From: Trifolium pratense
Lineage: Eukaryota > Streptophyta > Magnoliopsida > Fabales > Fabaceae
Length of the DNA stretch: 64,000 nt
Direction: 5' to 3'
NCBI RefSeq assembly: GCF_020283565.1
Contig: NC_060060.1
Span: 4,278,001-4,342,000, forward strand
Shown one piece after another: positions 1-11,996 of the stretch. Position numbers and translations under genes: made by a program. Positions within the stretch are counted from its first letter, which is position 1, and each line of letters opens with the position of its first letter. Under the pieces are notes generated by a model that was not told the DNA's origin, searched no databases, and saw only the letters and a program-made list of their open reading frames with translations.

Positions 1-2753
1 GTAATCGTTAGGTTAAGATTTGATAATATTCTCGGAATTCAAAATCTATATTTAAGGTTTATTTTAGAGTGAAACAATTAAATTCGCCTTAAGGAAATAA
101 CATGTGTGACACACCGTACATGAAAATATCGGGGTCATGATTTCGTGTTGTCAAAATATCTGATTTCATGTAGTTAATTAATACAAATTTGGTTCTGAAT
201 ATAAGCAAAAAATAATTAAATCAAAGGGAGTATTTAAATCATTATGGTCCAGATATATGTTTTATTCAATGAAACTAGAAAGTTGTTTATTTCTTTATAG
301 TCATAATCAAAAGACATATATTAGTAGTCGTTAGGTTAAGATTTGATAATAATCTCGGAATTCAAAATTTATATTCAGGATTTATTTTCGAGTGAAACAA
401 TTAAAGTCCTAACTTCAGGTTTACTATTGATTTTCTTTTTATAATAGTTTAATATATAATATTTTTTTACGATAATAAATTTAACTCATTTCACTCAACA
501 AAATAGTGTAAATATAAAAATGAGATATGATAAAAATCACGGTAACTAGCAAAAAATAATGACATGTGAATTAATAACATACGAACAACATATTGTTAAT
601 TTATCTCTGAATATAATTCATCCTAAAGTTTTAGAAACCTCCAACTCCTTTATTCTTAAGCTCAGACCAGTTTATGCACTCATCTAATAATAGTTATTTA
701 TAAATAAAAAAAACCTAAAAAACAATATTTAAAATAAATTAAAAGACATATCTCAATTTTTTTTTTTTTGAAGAGGCATATATAAAAAATTATATTAGTT
801 CTCACTCAATTTGGTGTTAGGCATATGTTGACAATCACATAAGTTTTCATCAACGGTCTAGATCATTCGACTACATCAAATCCATTTCCAAGATAAATTG
901 GTCCTTAATTGCTCACGTAGTTGTGTCCCGGCCTTAACAAAAATTAAGGGCAATAATTAAATAAGTGGCATGGAAATTGCCATGAGTGCTCCCCTTTTTA
1001 GATTCACTTGCTTGCTCTTAAATCAAACTCTTCATCATAACATAATTAATTAAACACTTTTTGTTTTAAAAAAATTAACTAAACACCTTAAACTTGTTGT
1101 TTTCTTGAATTTTACTTAGCTTAATTAGCTAAATTAAGATGGTGATTTAATAAAATGGTCATGCTAATTAAAGACATTAAAATCATAATGAAGCATCGGT
1201 TTCATTGAGATCTAAGTCACTTCCTTTAAATATATTATTATATTTAAATTTTATTTTTGAATATTATTATAGAAGTCTTGCTAACGTGTGCCTTAAAAGC
1301 ATATATTATACAATCTAAATGTAAAATAAAAATACAATAATTTAATTTTTGAAAAATTGTATGTACAATTTTTAAGAAGAATATTTAATGTATCTTTAGC
1401 ATATGTGTAGTTATTTTTTTCGTCTACCCTCAACTTATCATATCATATAAGTAGTTATTTATACTGGGTTTGACATTTGAGATTAAAACCAACAATTTTT
1501 AAATTTTCAAAAATTAAACTCATACAGAAAAAGAAAACTTACAAGCACTAAAATCCTGTCAAAAAATAAAAGCACTAAAATCACTAAATTAAATTTTTAA
1601 TCGCAGACTAAATTCATATTTTAATTTTAAAGGAAAATGCTAAACAGTGTTCTCGAGACACTGATTAAGAAAACAAAAATAGTAATTTGGAACATGTGTA
1701 GTAACTCCTCAAAAGTTTTAAAAAATGTTATTTTCTATTCAAAATTTTCTTTTTTGATTTTCTTAACCAGTATTCCGGGGGTACCGGTTAACATACCAAA
1801 TTTTAAATTCATGACTTAAGTGTTGACTAATAGTTGCATGCCATGTCGACAATCTTGAGTAGTGTTTAGTTTTATGATTCACTAGCCAGAAACATTGGAG
1901 CGATGAATCATGAAGGGAGGTACTAGTGTTTAGGGTACAATTAATTACGTGGAGTTATGTGATTAGTAGAGGAAATTTTATAATTAACACCCTTAATTGT
2001 AGAGGATCAGTTTCCTATAATGATCACATGGTCCTGTTAATAGAGACATGTACATAAAGGCCCACTTTGTTAGCTTAAAAACATGACAAACTCATCTTAC
2101 CGCACATCAAATTAAACCCCAATTTGGGAACATATACAAAAGAAGAATTCTCTCTCCAATTTTTTCTTATAGAAAAAAAAAATAGTGTTTTATTTTTAAC
2201 CAGTCAAAATGAGACTGCGAAAATTTTCAGATACAATAAGAAAAAAAAAATCGTGAAAACATAGTTACACCCTGCACAAACATGTAAACGGTCTCGAACA
2301 CCAATTATGATGGTTAGATACTCCATTCGTTCTAAATCTTTAGTTTTCTTAACTTTTAAGTTTTGTCCCAAAACTTTATTCATTTTAAGAAACCAATACA
2401 CATTTAATGATATTTTACCATTTGTACTCTTACTAAAGTTAAAACATTAATTAAACATATTTTCTCTTTCTTAATAAAGTAATGGTAAAAATAACTTTAC
2501 CTATCATTTTTTATCATTTCTTAATCTTCGTACAAAACTGCAAAAGGATTAAAGTTTTGGGATGGATGAAGTACTAAATTGATATTTATCGTCTTTAGCC
2601 ACTAGATTAACCTTAAGTATGATAACGCCACTTGTAATATTAGATTTTTTTTTTAATTTTAAAATATAAATTTTGCAAATTTTTTTGTGACGCTTTAATT
2701 TTAACAAATCTGATACTCGTTTGTTCTTTATATAAAGACTTAATTGGTAAATT
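1..2753. other. AT-rich intergenic region, no gene seen
   Basis: No coding region could be supported. An ~80-bp direct repeat occurs at about 6-88 and 328-409; both copies contain GTTAGGTTAAGATTTGATAA and TCGGAATTCAAAA, with a few substitutions. The rest is AT-rich with short poly-T tracts. The short open frames here (about 60 codons) have no domain character and no splice context. Confidence 0.6.
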
Positions 2754-2766
2754 ATATCAAAGAAAT

Positions 2767-2898
2767 ATTTCTTTTGTCAAGTAGTTTAGTGACTAAAAGT
2801 TATACTTTTAAGGTAGATAAATAGAGTATTTATAGTTCGAACCCCGACCCTTACATATATAATGCAATATCCCTACTAATTGAGTTAAACTAATAGAC
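2767..2898 (+). mobile_element. SINE-like tRNA-derived retroposon
   Basis: A box-B-like motif (AGTTCGAACCCCGA) follows a box-A-like stretch (AGTAGTTTAGTGAC). The unit is flanked by a perfect 13-bp direct repeat, ATATCAAAGAAAT, at 2754-2766 and 2899-2911, which I read as the target-site duplication. An (AAT)n run follows directly. There is no coding capacity, as expected for a SINE. Confidence 0.6.
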
Positions 2899-2908
2899 AT
2901 ATCAAAGA

Positions 2909-2910
<2 letters not shown>

Positions 2911-2939
<29 letters not shown>
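2911..2939. repeat. (AAT)n microsatellite
   Basis: About ten uninterrupted AAT units directly after the SINE-like unit; probably grown from the retroposon tail. Confidence 0.9.
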
Positions 2940-3275
2940 TTTTCTAAATTTAAAACCCTAAAAACTAATAACATATAACAACAAACATTTGCCTTTTAAT
3001 GAAAACTAATGCAAGCCACTAGGTTTTCATGAGAGAAATGAGAGCAATGGGTTGTTGTTGTTGAATTTTTTTCTTCTTCTATGAATTTTTATTTCGTTGG
3101 ATTTGTTGGATGAATCTATAAACATATGATGAAGATAAAAAAAAAACAAGGGGAGGGAAGAAGATAAAAATCATTTTTTTTCTTTTAAAATATTAATTCT
3201 GTGGCAATATGTGTCACTAATGGCATGTCTACATGGTAGTTCTGTTTGCTGACGAGGAAAAATATGACAACAGAG

Positions 3276-3698
3276 CAATGTTTTAAGAACCGGACCGGAG
3301 GTCGAACCGTTGTGACAACTGGTTCAAGGGTCAACCGGTCGGATCGGTTCAACCGTTATTGAACCGTTTATATTGAACCGTTCATATAATTTTTTCACGT
3401 GTTTGAGTCTATGGTTGGAAAGGAAAGATTTTTGATTTTTTAACCTTTCAATTTCAATCCATCGTTTTTTTTAATTAAAAAATCAGTTTTTTTTTTTTTT
3501 TTTTTAAGTGAGAGAAAAACCGGCCGGTTTTCCGGTTCACCGGTTCACACCGGTTCACACCGGTTCATACCGGTTCACACCGGTTTTTGACCGGTTCCAC
3601 TGACTAGCGGTTCTTGCTAGTCGACCGGACCGCCGAGGGCACCGGTTCGTGGTCGAACCGGTCGGACCGGCCGGTCCGGTCCGGTTTTCAAAACATTG
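3276..3698. mobile_element. Non-autonomous hAT-like element (MITE)
   Basis: Terminal inverted repeats begin CAATGTTTT and run into ACCGGACCGG on both ends (the right end read on the opposite strand). The flanks CAACAGAG (3268-3275) and CGACAGAG (3699-3706) match at 7 of 8 positions, fitting an 8-bp hAT target-site duplication. The interior is rich in ACCGGTTCA/GAACCGGT units, including five near-identical CACCGGTT repeats at about 3538-3590, likely subterminal transposase-binding motifs. No transposase is encoded. Family assignment rests on TIR and TSD length. Confidence 0.8.
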
Positions 3699-4018
3699 CG
3701 ACAGAGACTAAAATTGCTGACGGAAAAAAAAGTGGGATATTTTTTTACCATAAATAAGAAGTATGGACTATTCTTAACTATAAGACAAAATATATGCACT
3801 AAAAACATATTTAACCAAGATTAAATATACCACTTTTCAAGTCTATATTTCCTTTTTTAACAAGTAATCTAAAGATCACTCTATCCTTTTCCATAAAAAA
3901 AAAATTAGCTTCATTGTTACTAGATCAATATTTTAGACTCCTCTCTCAATTTTACTTAGTGGCAACAAACCTACGGCACTACTTTCCCAATGCAATTGTT
4001 TTCTGCAAACCCAACATA

Positions 4019-4317
4019 GGTTTGGTTTGAGGTAGATGGAGAGGAGGCGAGGGGGAAGCGAGGGGGTAATCTTGACAAAAAAAAGATATATTTTTATTAA
4101 ATCATTTTTTATAAAAAAAAATGTTTTTTATTTTTGAAAAAAAAAACAAATATTCGCTTTACCAATTTGAAAAATTTCTTTTTAATTTTAATTTTTTTTT
4201 CAAGAATAAAAAACGTTTTTTTTTTTTTAAAAAAATTTAATAAAAAGAATCAATTTCTGGTCAAGATTACCCTCTCACCTCCCCTTCTCCTTCATCTACC
4301 TCGAACCAAACAGACCC
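4019..4317. mobile_element. Foldback MITE, Tourist/PIF-like, upstream of the PRE gene
   Basis: Inverted arms of ~60 bp: the left arm starts GGTTTGGTTTGAGGTAGATG, and the right arm read in reverse starts GGGTCTGTTTGGTTCGAGG. Both end in GGGTAATCTTGAC around a T/A-rich centre. The TSD is not resolved beyond TA. It ends 286 bp before the PRE start codon, so it sits in or next to the promoter. Confidence 0.6.
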
Positions 4318-4329
4318 TACGTAATTGTA

Positions 4330-4603
4330 CTCTCTATCTCTTCCTTCATTTATGGTCCCTTTCTCTCCCTTTATATCTCTCTTATCACTTTCTCCATTTC
4401 TTCATTCATACCTATAACTTTTATTTAAACTCTATTCCTACCATTCCCCTACCTATATCTTCTTCCTCTCATTTTCTCCACTATATAGCTTGTCTTTTGT
4501 TTGTTAATTTCCAACCAAATAAGCCAATTAATTTTTGTTACTTTCTTTATTTTATAAACTTATAAATAGAACCGTAGCTTACACCAACATCTAGGTATAT
4601 ATT
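4330..4603 (+). promoter_or_regulatory. Likely core promoter and 5' leader of the PRE gene
   Basis: A pyrimidine-rich stretch (repeated CTCTCT/CCCTTT) runs from 4330 to about 4450. TATA-like sequences lie at 4484-4490 (TATATAG) and 4561-4569 (TATAAATAG). The first fits a leader of roughly 80-90 nt; the second would leave only a very short leader. No transcription start can be fixed from sequence alone. Confidence 0.35.
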
Positions 4604-5636
4604 ATGTCTAGCAGAAGGTCAAGGCAACAATCTTCTTCTTCAAGAATTTCTGATGACCAAATCATTGAACTTGTTTCCAAGTTGCGTCAGCTTGTTCCTG
4701 AGATTCGTCATAGACGTTCGGACAAGGTATTTCAAACTCCCTATGAAAATGGTCCCCGCAAATATCAAGAGTTTTAATTTCTGTCATTGTAAAAATATAT
4801 ATTTTTTTTTGTTTTTGGTCATTGATATTTTTCTTTAAACCTTGCAAAATATTTTCATATATATGTTAAATTTACTCCTTGTAATATTTATGTTAATTTT
4901 TATTTAAAGGACTAAAATCAAATATTTTACATAGACCAATTACAAATATGAATCCATTCTATAAAGACCGGCCAAAAAAAACAACAAGGACCAAAAACAA
5001 AATGTTATATATTTACTGAGACTAAAATAAAATAAAATAAAACATTTACAAGGACTAAAATTAAAATATAAGAACCATTTTCATATTTAAGCAGTTAGTG
5101 ATTATGTTAGTTTGTGAAATTAAACCTAAACTTCCTATTTAAAAGTCTTTCTCAATGCCTCTTAGCATACCAATAAATTGTATTTACATGTTCCAATTAT
5201 AATACATACTGGTGTATATTGTTCATATATATTATAACAAAATAGTTCAACAAAATATATATTAATTTATTATATTGTTTAAGTATAGCTTAGTTAATTA
5301 GCTGCAGCAACTAGTTCAAATTAATTGAAAAAAATTAGACACATCTCGAACCAAGTTTTGAAAGGGAAGGTCTAGGAAGAAGCTAAGTATAATTAACTTA
5401 ATAGGATATGGCTAGCTCGTGTAGCACATGAGAGTCATATCATAATAATAGTAAATGGTCAATGGATATATATAATCTGAAAATTACTCATACTAGCTAG
5501 TGGACATTTTTTATCATTAAAATTTTATAATGAGTTGAGTCTCATAGTTAATCAAAGTCAGGACATGCTTCAAAAATTTAAAGAGTGGGTTACATATTTC
5601 TGGACTATAGTATATAAGTATAAGTAAAAGATGAAG

Positions 5637-5702
<66 letters not shown>

Positions 5703-7861
5703 CGGTACAAAAGAAAGTTCAAAAAAATAAGAAATACCAGAAGTACACTCCACCAAAATATAAATATAAAAATATAAAGAAAGAAGGAGACATACCACTA
5801 CCAAACTAGATTCCCTTAAAGACACCACGAGAAGAAATGAGTTTATTTTTCAGGCAAATTGCTTACCACTTCAATTTTTATCCATATTCAAATTTAAAAT
5901 TTCATAATTATATGTATGGTATTAAGTGATGTTTATCACTTCAATATTTTTGGTGAAGTGCTTACCATTTCGTATAAGGATAAAAAAAAAATTATATACT
6001 TGTTAGAAAACACATTACGAAAATATTTAAACCGTTATATATATTAAAATGTGTAAATTATTTATTAGAGTATATCTTTTTTTTTTTTTTAAACCAAAAA
6101 GATTATTAGAGTATATCTAACAATTTGGTCAACCAGACAACGTCCTGGTCAAACTTACGATGGCTATAGGAGCAAACTGTTACCAATCACACCGACTCAT
6201 ACATGTATGTATATGTAGTTTTGAAATATGAATAATGAAAAATAATGTAGAGTAACGTTTTTTGGACGTCATAGGTATATTCTAAATATTAATGTAATAA
6301 AACAAAATAATGTTATCATATATCTATACTATATATAAGGAGAGTATATGAGTTTTGGTATGAACTTTTCATAATACCAAGGATAATCTTGAATTTTTTT
6401 TAGTAGCAATAATAATCTTTTATTAACAAACTACCCTAACATAAAACACGTTTTTTTTAAGCAGCAAATCTTTTATTAACAAACTCACCATAAAGACATT
6501 TTTTTTGTTGACATAAGTTAGACACTGTCTGACCCGCTAGTAAATAATAAATTGGTTTAAATGGTAAAAAATTTAAACCTCGTAAGCAGGTGGTAGAAGT
6601 TCAATTTCTGACTATGAATATTAATGATCATTAACAATGATACATAAATTTTTTATAATATATCATATGGTAACTTAAAAAAATATAATATTATTAAATT
6701 TGAATTTTAGAATTCTCAAATTCGAGTTCTACTATGCCTTTAAAATAAATTAAGTAAATATAAATATTTTCAAATTTTCATAAGTTTTCTTTTAACTTAA
6801 TTTTTTCTACTTTAGACTGGACATAATCACCGTACCTTAAATTTCATTTCAGGAAATAAAATAAAAAAAATACTTTTCGTGCATTGATAATATTGTAGGA
6901 TAATAATAAAAGTATAATGCAGGACCCCAGAAAGGAAAAGATTTAAAAGGTAAAAATGGAAACCGCAGTGTAACAGTGTTGTGGTTAATGTGTACTAATC
7001 GGTGAAACAAGACTTCTATATGTGCATGGTTTCTGAAAATGATTTTGTAGTTTCTATGTGGTTTCTGAATATGATTTTGTAGTACAAGTAGTACGAATGG
7101 AATCTTTTCTATTTTCCATTTAGAAAGATATATTTTAGAGATTAAATCTTATGTATTGACAATATACTTTTTACATGTATATTTATCAAATTATATCATA
7201 GTGTCATATTTATATATTAGATTATTTTTAACTTTTTCTTCTTTAGCTTGCACTAGTTTTTTGAGCCTTAGTTTTGTTTTAAAATATTTATAATTATATG
7301 GCATGATTTAATTGACTACATATGTAAACAAAAATTATACAAATTTAATTTATTATTTCATTTTATATGTCAATTAAATAAAAAATATTTTATCCTACCA
7401 AAAAAAAAAGGATTAATTCTATACAAAAACATCAATTCTTGTTCATATATAAGTTTAACTACAAAATAAAACCCTATATATTACCCTATTGAAAGAAAAA
7501 AAAACTTACTAATATACATATTTTAGTAGTGAAATTTATTCATATATATATGGAAGGAGTAATTGGTACGGTTCATCACATTTATGAGCAATGGTCCTTT
7601 GAACAAAGGACATTATATATATCATATAGTATATAAATAGAAGAAAGAAAATGACTCTCATAGTAAGTAATTGAGATATTAACTAATTTAAATTTTATTG
7701 TGTAGGTATCAGCATCTAAGGTCCTACAAGAGACTTGTAATTACATCAGAAGCTTACACAGAGAGGTTGATGATTTAAGTGAAAGATTGTCTCAGTTATT
7801 GGTCACAATTGATGCTGATAGTCCAGAAGCTAATATTATCAGAAGCTTAATTAATCAATAA
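4604..7861 (+). CDS. PRE/ATBS1-type atypical (non-DNA-binding) HLH protein
   Basis: Two exons, 4604-4726 and 7706-7861, with GT..AG borders (AAG|GTATTT and TGTAG|GTATC) and phase 0, give 92 residues, the usual size of this family (about 90-95). The N-terminus [16 protein letters not shown] is followed by helix 1 ([19 protein letters not shown]), a short loop ending in RRSDK at the exon junction, and helix 2 ([20 protein letters not shown]), then a conserved tail ending IIRSLINQ. The basic DNA-contact residues of true bHLHs are missing. Family members (PRE1-6, ATBS1, KIDARI, ILI1) act by pairing with and titrating growth-repressing HLH proteins such as IBH1, AIF and PAR1 in brassinosteroid, gibberellin, auxin and light growth control. 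I infer that role here. The intron is 2979 bp and carries a foldback element, an AT microsatellite and a short Helitron. Which PRE paralogue it is cannot be told. Confidence 0.95.
4742..5085. mobile_element. Foldback element in the PRE intron
   Basis: Imperfect long inverted repeat: the left end TATGAAAATGGTCC and the right end read in reverse TATGAAAATGGTTC, with matching GACTAAAAT/AGTTTTAAT-type sequence inside. No clear TSD. It begins only 16 bp after the exon-1 splice donor. Confidence 0.45.
5639..5700. repeat. (AT)n microsatellite in the PRE intron
   Basis: About 31 uninterrupted AT units; likely length-polymorphic and able to extrude as a cruciform. Confidence 0.95.
6323..6540 (+). mobile_element. 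Short non-autonomous Helitron
   Basis: The 5' end starts TCTATACTATATATAAGG directly after a host A (6322). The 3' end is CTAG (6537-6540) followed by a host T (6541). A 7-bp hairpin (GTTAGAC-ACT-GTCTGAC, one G-T pair) sits at 6517-6533, three bases before the CTAG. TC start, subterminal hairpin, CTRR end and A/T insertion without TSD are the Helitron hallmarks. At 218 bp it encodes nothing. It lies wholly within the PRE intron. Confidence 0.85.
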
Positions 7862-8159
7862 TCTCTAATTTTAATTATGAAGAGAAATATATATATTATA
7901 TTTATAAGAGTGTACTTTATTTTAATTATTAGGTGGGCTAGGTAGAGTGTATGTGTAGTTTGAGGTGTGTACGTAATTTTAATTGGCGGATATTTTATGA
8001 AGCTTTTGTAATTTTAATTAAGGACTTTGTGTAGCTATTATATGGGCTATTTATCCATGTGCCTCATTTATAGATGGCAAAAATGTATTTGTTGTTAAAT
8101 TTATTAATTAAGGTTAAAATTAGCACCGTGTACTTCAATAACTTTTTTTTTTTGTAGCT
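7862..8159 (+). other. Probable 3' UTR of the PRE gene
   Basis: AT-rich sequence after the stop codon with several TTAATTAT/AATTTTAATTA runs that could act as plant near-upstream elements. No defined poly(A) signal could be chosen. Confidence 0.4.
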
Positions 8160-8810
8160 GACTTCAACATTGAAACTTAATTGGGGAAATATTTTTTGGG
8201 GGTTACATGCTAAAAAAATGGCAAAGTAAAACTAAATTTTGTTTGTTGTAATCTTACTTGTCTAGTATGTTATTTTTAGGTGGTCGGATGTTGAGTGGAT
8301 TTCTCCTCGTAGTATTCTAGGATGTTTTGAGGTTTTCTTAGACTTTGGTATGAGTAGGAAAAACAGATTGAAGTTGATATATTAATTTGACAAACTATTG
8401 TGTAGACTATCTAGAACTCCTGAAATGACGTCTTTTCTCGGAAGAGACTTTTTATGTTGAGTGCCTAGTGAATAAGGTGAAACTTTCATCTTGGAAATGA
8501 TTCATAGATAAAAACCCTGGTTCCTACCGTTCCTTTTACAAGTGGAGTATGCACTCTTTCTATTGCTAGAACTGGTAGAGTCTGTCGAGGTGTTAGGCAT
8601 GTGAGGTCTGATTGATTTGAGGCCTCCTGTGTTTGTCGTTCTTGGTGGCTGATCCTTGCCCCTCCCTTAGATGGGTACTCCTTTGGATCTTCTTGCGGTG
8701 GTGGGTCATGTTTAGCTTTTGGTGTGTCTTCTTGCATGTTTTTAAAGTTTGATCAGTGTGGCGGGATGTACTTCTGGTACCCTTTTGTATTATGCTATTT
8801 AAAAAAAAAA
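8160..8810 (+). mobile_element. Possible 5'-truncated LINE 3' end
   Basis: A moderately GC-rich block, unlike the AT-rich flanks, ends in TTTTGTATTATGCT and then an A-run at 8801-8810. This fits the 3' end of an L1-type element. No reverse-transcriptase motif is readable and no TSD was found. The 83-codon open frame on the minus strand (8486-8737) has no recognisable domain. Confidence 0.3.
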
Positions 8811-8929
8811 TACAAAAATAAACTCCTTCCGATTTTGAATGAGCTAAAAAATCGCATTTGGTGATTTAAAATATAAATAAATATTTATTATACAAAAATA
8901 AACTCCTTCCGATTTTGAATGAGCTAATT
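8809..8929. repeat. Short-spaced direct repeat
   Basis: A 37-nt unit containing CAAAAATAAACTCCTTCCGA and TTTTGAATGAGCTAA occurs at about 8811-8847 and again, identical, at about 8893-8929, 82 bp apart. Confidence 0.8.
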
Positions 8930-9088
8930 AATCTGAACTAAATTTAATTAGTTTTATAATGAGATAGTTTATAAAATATTATTCAATTAATTTAATCGTT
9001 TAATAATTTATTTATTTTTAAAGAACAAGTTAATTTTCAATGAAGAAGAATATTGCATTATTTTTTTTATTACTTATTCAATTGCAAA

Positions 9089-9717
9089 TAGAGGTGGGAA
9101 TAGGCTAGGCCGAGCTAGGCTTTGCTAAGCCTGAGCCTGGCCTGTCAAAAAATCGAAGGTCTGAGCCTGGCCTGTGGCCTATCATAGGCTTAAATTCTAG
9201 GCCTGAGCCTGGCCTTTTGAAAGTCTGATGTGACCTGTTAGCCTGTTTAAAAGCCTATTTCATATGAACATATTTAAATAAATAATTATATTTATTTTGA
9301 AATATACTTATGAACTAATAAAATAATGTTCCATTTGATATTTTAGAGAATTTGACTATATATGTCATCATATTTCAATTCTAGTTTATAATAATACATT
9401 TATATATGTTAAAAACTAATGTAGATTAATAAACTTAAATTACTTAAAAAGTTAATAGATTTATAATTTAATCAAAGTATAAATTTTAATATATAAATAA
9501 TAATCGTAATAAAAATATTATTCATGTTAACTTAAATAGGCCGGCCTAGTAGGCCTCAAAGGCTTTTTTAATGGCCTGCGACCTGGCCTTTTTAGCTAAA
9601 TAGGCTTATAAAAAAACATTGACCTGCTCTATTTAAAGAAATAGGCTGGCCTGGCCTGAGCCTATGTAGGCTAGGCCTTAAGGCCATGTAGGCCGGCCTG
9701 GCCTGTTCCCACCTCTA
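9089..9717. mobile_element. Non-autonomous hAT element
   Basis: Perfect 8-bp TSD ATTGCAAA at 9081-9088 and 9718-9725. TIRs read TAGAGGTGGGAATAGGC on the left and TAGAGGTGGGAACAGGC on the reversed right end. The interior ends carry many GCCTGGCC/AGGCCT units (subterminal repeats), while the 250-bp centre is AT-rich. No transposase. The 629-bp size and 8-bp TSD point to hAT. Confidence 0.9.
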
Positions 9718-9725
9718 ATTGCAAA

Positions 9726-10893
9726 TTCACACTAGTGGAGGCACCAAAAGTAAATAAAAAATTCACACTAGTCGTTTTAGTAACGGGATATGATGAGTGG
9801 TATTTTTTTTTTTTTTTGACAGAGGATATGATGAGTGGTTGAGTCTTGCATATATATGCAAGTTGGGTGTTTGCCCCAAAGTTAAGCTAATTAGCAGAAA
9901 AACTTGACCCCCTTTTATCATCCTCTATCTTCTCTCTACTATTTTATTTTTTTAAAAAAATATCTTTTTTCTAATTCAAAATTGTTTTTTATTTTTATAA
10001 ATGATTTAAATTTTTTAAAAAAAATAAATTTGAGTTTTTTTTTTCCATTTTAAAATATTTTAAGGTTTTTAAATTTCTTCATTAAAAATCTGGAGATTTA
10101 TCACCAAATGATTTTATTTTTAAATCTAGTGATTTGTGGTTGCCAAAACGACCACATATGTGTGTCAGTCAAAATCCTGATGATTTTTATTTAAATTAAA
10201 GAAAAAGAAAGATATTTGTAGTTGATTATTATATGACAATAATTCTGTCACAATTAATTGTTGTGACCATTTTCCTAGTTTGTGAGGGCTTTTGACACAA
10301 AGTTATATACAAAACTCGTGTTTTCTTCCTTCTTACCCTTTGCAGAAGAACTTGTTGAATCCATGCTTGCAACATCGTCTTTACTAAGATTCTTCAATTC
10401 CCAAACTTGAATGTTGTTCTGATTGATTCTTGGCTGGTTTCCTTGTTTTTTTTTTTTTTTGAAAACTGACTGATTTTCTTGTTGAATATGTTGTTCTGAC
10501 CACTGTTTTGATAGATTCTTGGCCGGTCGACACTTGGTGGAGACCGTGGAACTTCATCTTCCGGTGCTCCACATAAATTATGAACTCGACTAGAGAACCT
10601 GTTATTACATGTTTGACAAAACGTTTGAAATCGAGGCGATTCAGATATTACAATAACAAGTATACATATTAGCATAAGAACGATCAATGAAATGAAATTT
10701 TTGGCCTAAGATTTTTGTTTAATGATTGTAATGAAATTTTTACTAAATCTATCATATATAAGATAAATTTTAAGGAAATTTAGGAAGTTTTTGAATGTTC
10801 TTAAAATGATATTAACAATTATTAGTCTCTCAATTTTGGAGAATCTCTAATAATTTAAAAATTGGATTGAGAAACTTTGGAACAACTAACTAT
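9726..10893. other. Intergenic, unassigned
   Basis: AT-rich with T-runs. A somewhat richer block at 10330-10690 holds two overlapping open frames on the minus strand (62 and 97 codons). I recognise no domain in either; the block may be an LTR remnant. Confidence 0.4.
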
Positions 10894-10902
10894 AACTATA
10901 TT

Positions 10903-11987
10903 GATGTTTTCTCTCCAGACCCCCGCCTTTCTTTTCTACCCCTGAATTTCCATTTTTGTCCTTGGGTTGTTACGAACCAAATTTTTTTGTCATGCTAAAA
11001 AATTTCGGTTAATATAAACCGAAATATTGTGTTCCAAATTTTTTTTTCCAGATTTCCTGCATAAATTCTGCATGAGACCCTCAACTTCCACAATTTATTT
11101 GAAATACTAAACGATGTCCGATTTGAGTAAACGACCACTCGTTGGAAAGCTTAGGGTGTCAAGAATACAAATATAATTTTTGTTTTGAGGGTTAACTATC
11201 CAATTGGTTCAGTTTGACCAAATAATGGGTACTGGTACAAAAACAGAGCAGAAACTTTTCTCAAACTTGTAGGTAGATTTTCTCATACTATACTTAATGA
11301 AATTTAACAAGTCCGGTGTCAATCATGTAGTAAATCTTGTCTTCTTTACACTAGATTAAAAATAATTAGCATACGACTTATATTCAGAGAGCTATGCTAA
11401 ATTTATCCCAGGTATCTCTACAACAATTTTTGCAGAAACTTTTCTCGAACTTATAGGTAGATTTTCTCATACTATACTTAATGAAATATAACAATTCCGG
11501 TGTCAATCTTGTAGTAAATTTTATCTTCTTTACACTATATTAAAAATCATTAGCATACGACTTATATTCAGAGAGATATGCTAAATTTACCACAGGTATC
11601 TCTACAACAATTTTTGCAGAAACTTTTCTCGAACTTGTAGGTAGATTTTCTCATACTATACTTAATGAAATATAACAATTCCGGTGTCAATCTTGTAGTA
11701 AATTTTATCTTCTTTACACTATATTAAAAATCATTAGCATACGACTTATATTCAGAGAGATATACTAAATTTACCACAGGTATCTTTACACCAAGTTTCA
11801 CATAAACTTTCTTCTTTTCTTAACATTTATGTTATTTCGGTTTATATAAACCGAATTTTTTTCCATGTTTAAAAATTCCGGTTCGTAGAATCCGAAATAA
11901 GTTGGCCAAATTTTTTCAAACCGCAAGGGGCAAAATAAGATTTTTGAGGGTATAAACGAAAGGCGGGGGGTCGGGAGAGAAAACATC
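10903..11987. mobile_element. Mutator-like non-autonomous element (family A)
   Basis: Perfect 9-bp TSD AACTATATT at 10894-10902 and 11988-11996. TIRs start GATGTTTTCTCTCC on the left and GATGTTTTCTCTCCCGACCC on the reversed right end, followed by CCCCGCCTTTC. Inner arms carry AATTTCGGTT..AACCGAAAT palindromes. The centre holds a three-copy tandem repeat. No transposase. A 9-bp TSD is characteristic of the Mutator superfamily. A 143-bp relative sits at 39636-39778. Confidence 0.88.
11248..11800. repeat. Tandem repeat, period ~184 bp, three copies
   Basis: GCAGAAACTTTTCTC recurs at about 11248, 11432 and 11616. Each copy contains TCATACTATACTTAATGAAA, then TTCCGGTGTCAAT or TCCGGTGTCAAT, then CATACGACTTATATTCAGAG. 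Copies 2 and 3 are nearly identical and copy 1 more diverged, indicating stepwise amplification inside the Mutator-like element. Confidence 0.9.
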
Positions 11988-11996
11988 AACTATATT

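Noticed and set aside
4134..4565. 143-codon open frame upstream of the PRE gene
   Set aside because: It is low-complexity (Lys/Phe, Leu/Ser/Pro-rich) sequence running through a MITE arm and a CT-rich leader; no domain and it overlaps the promoter.
10384..10687. Two overlapping minus-strand open frames (62 and 97 codons)
   Set aside because: No recognisable domain, an embedded poly-Lys run from an A-tract and no splice context; left as unassigned.
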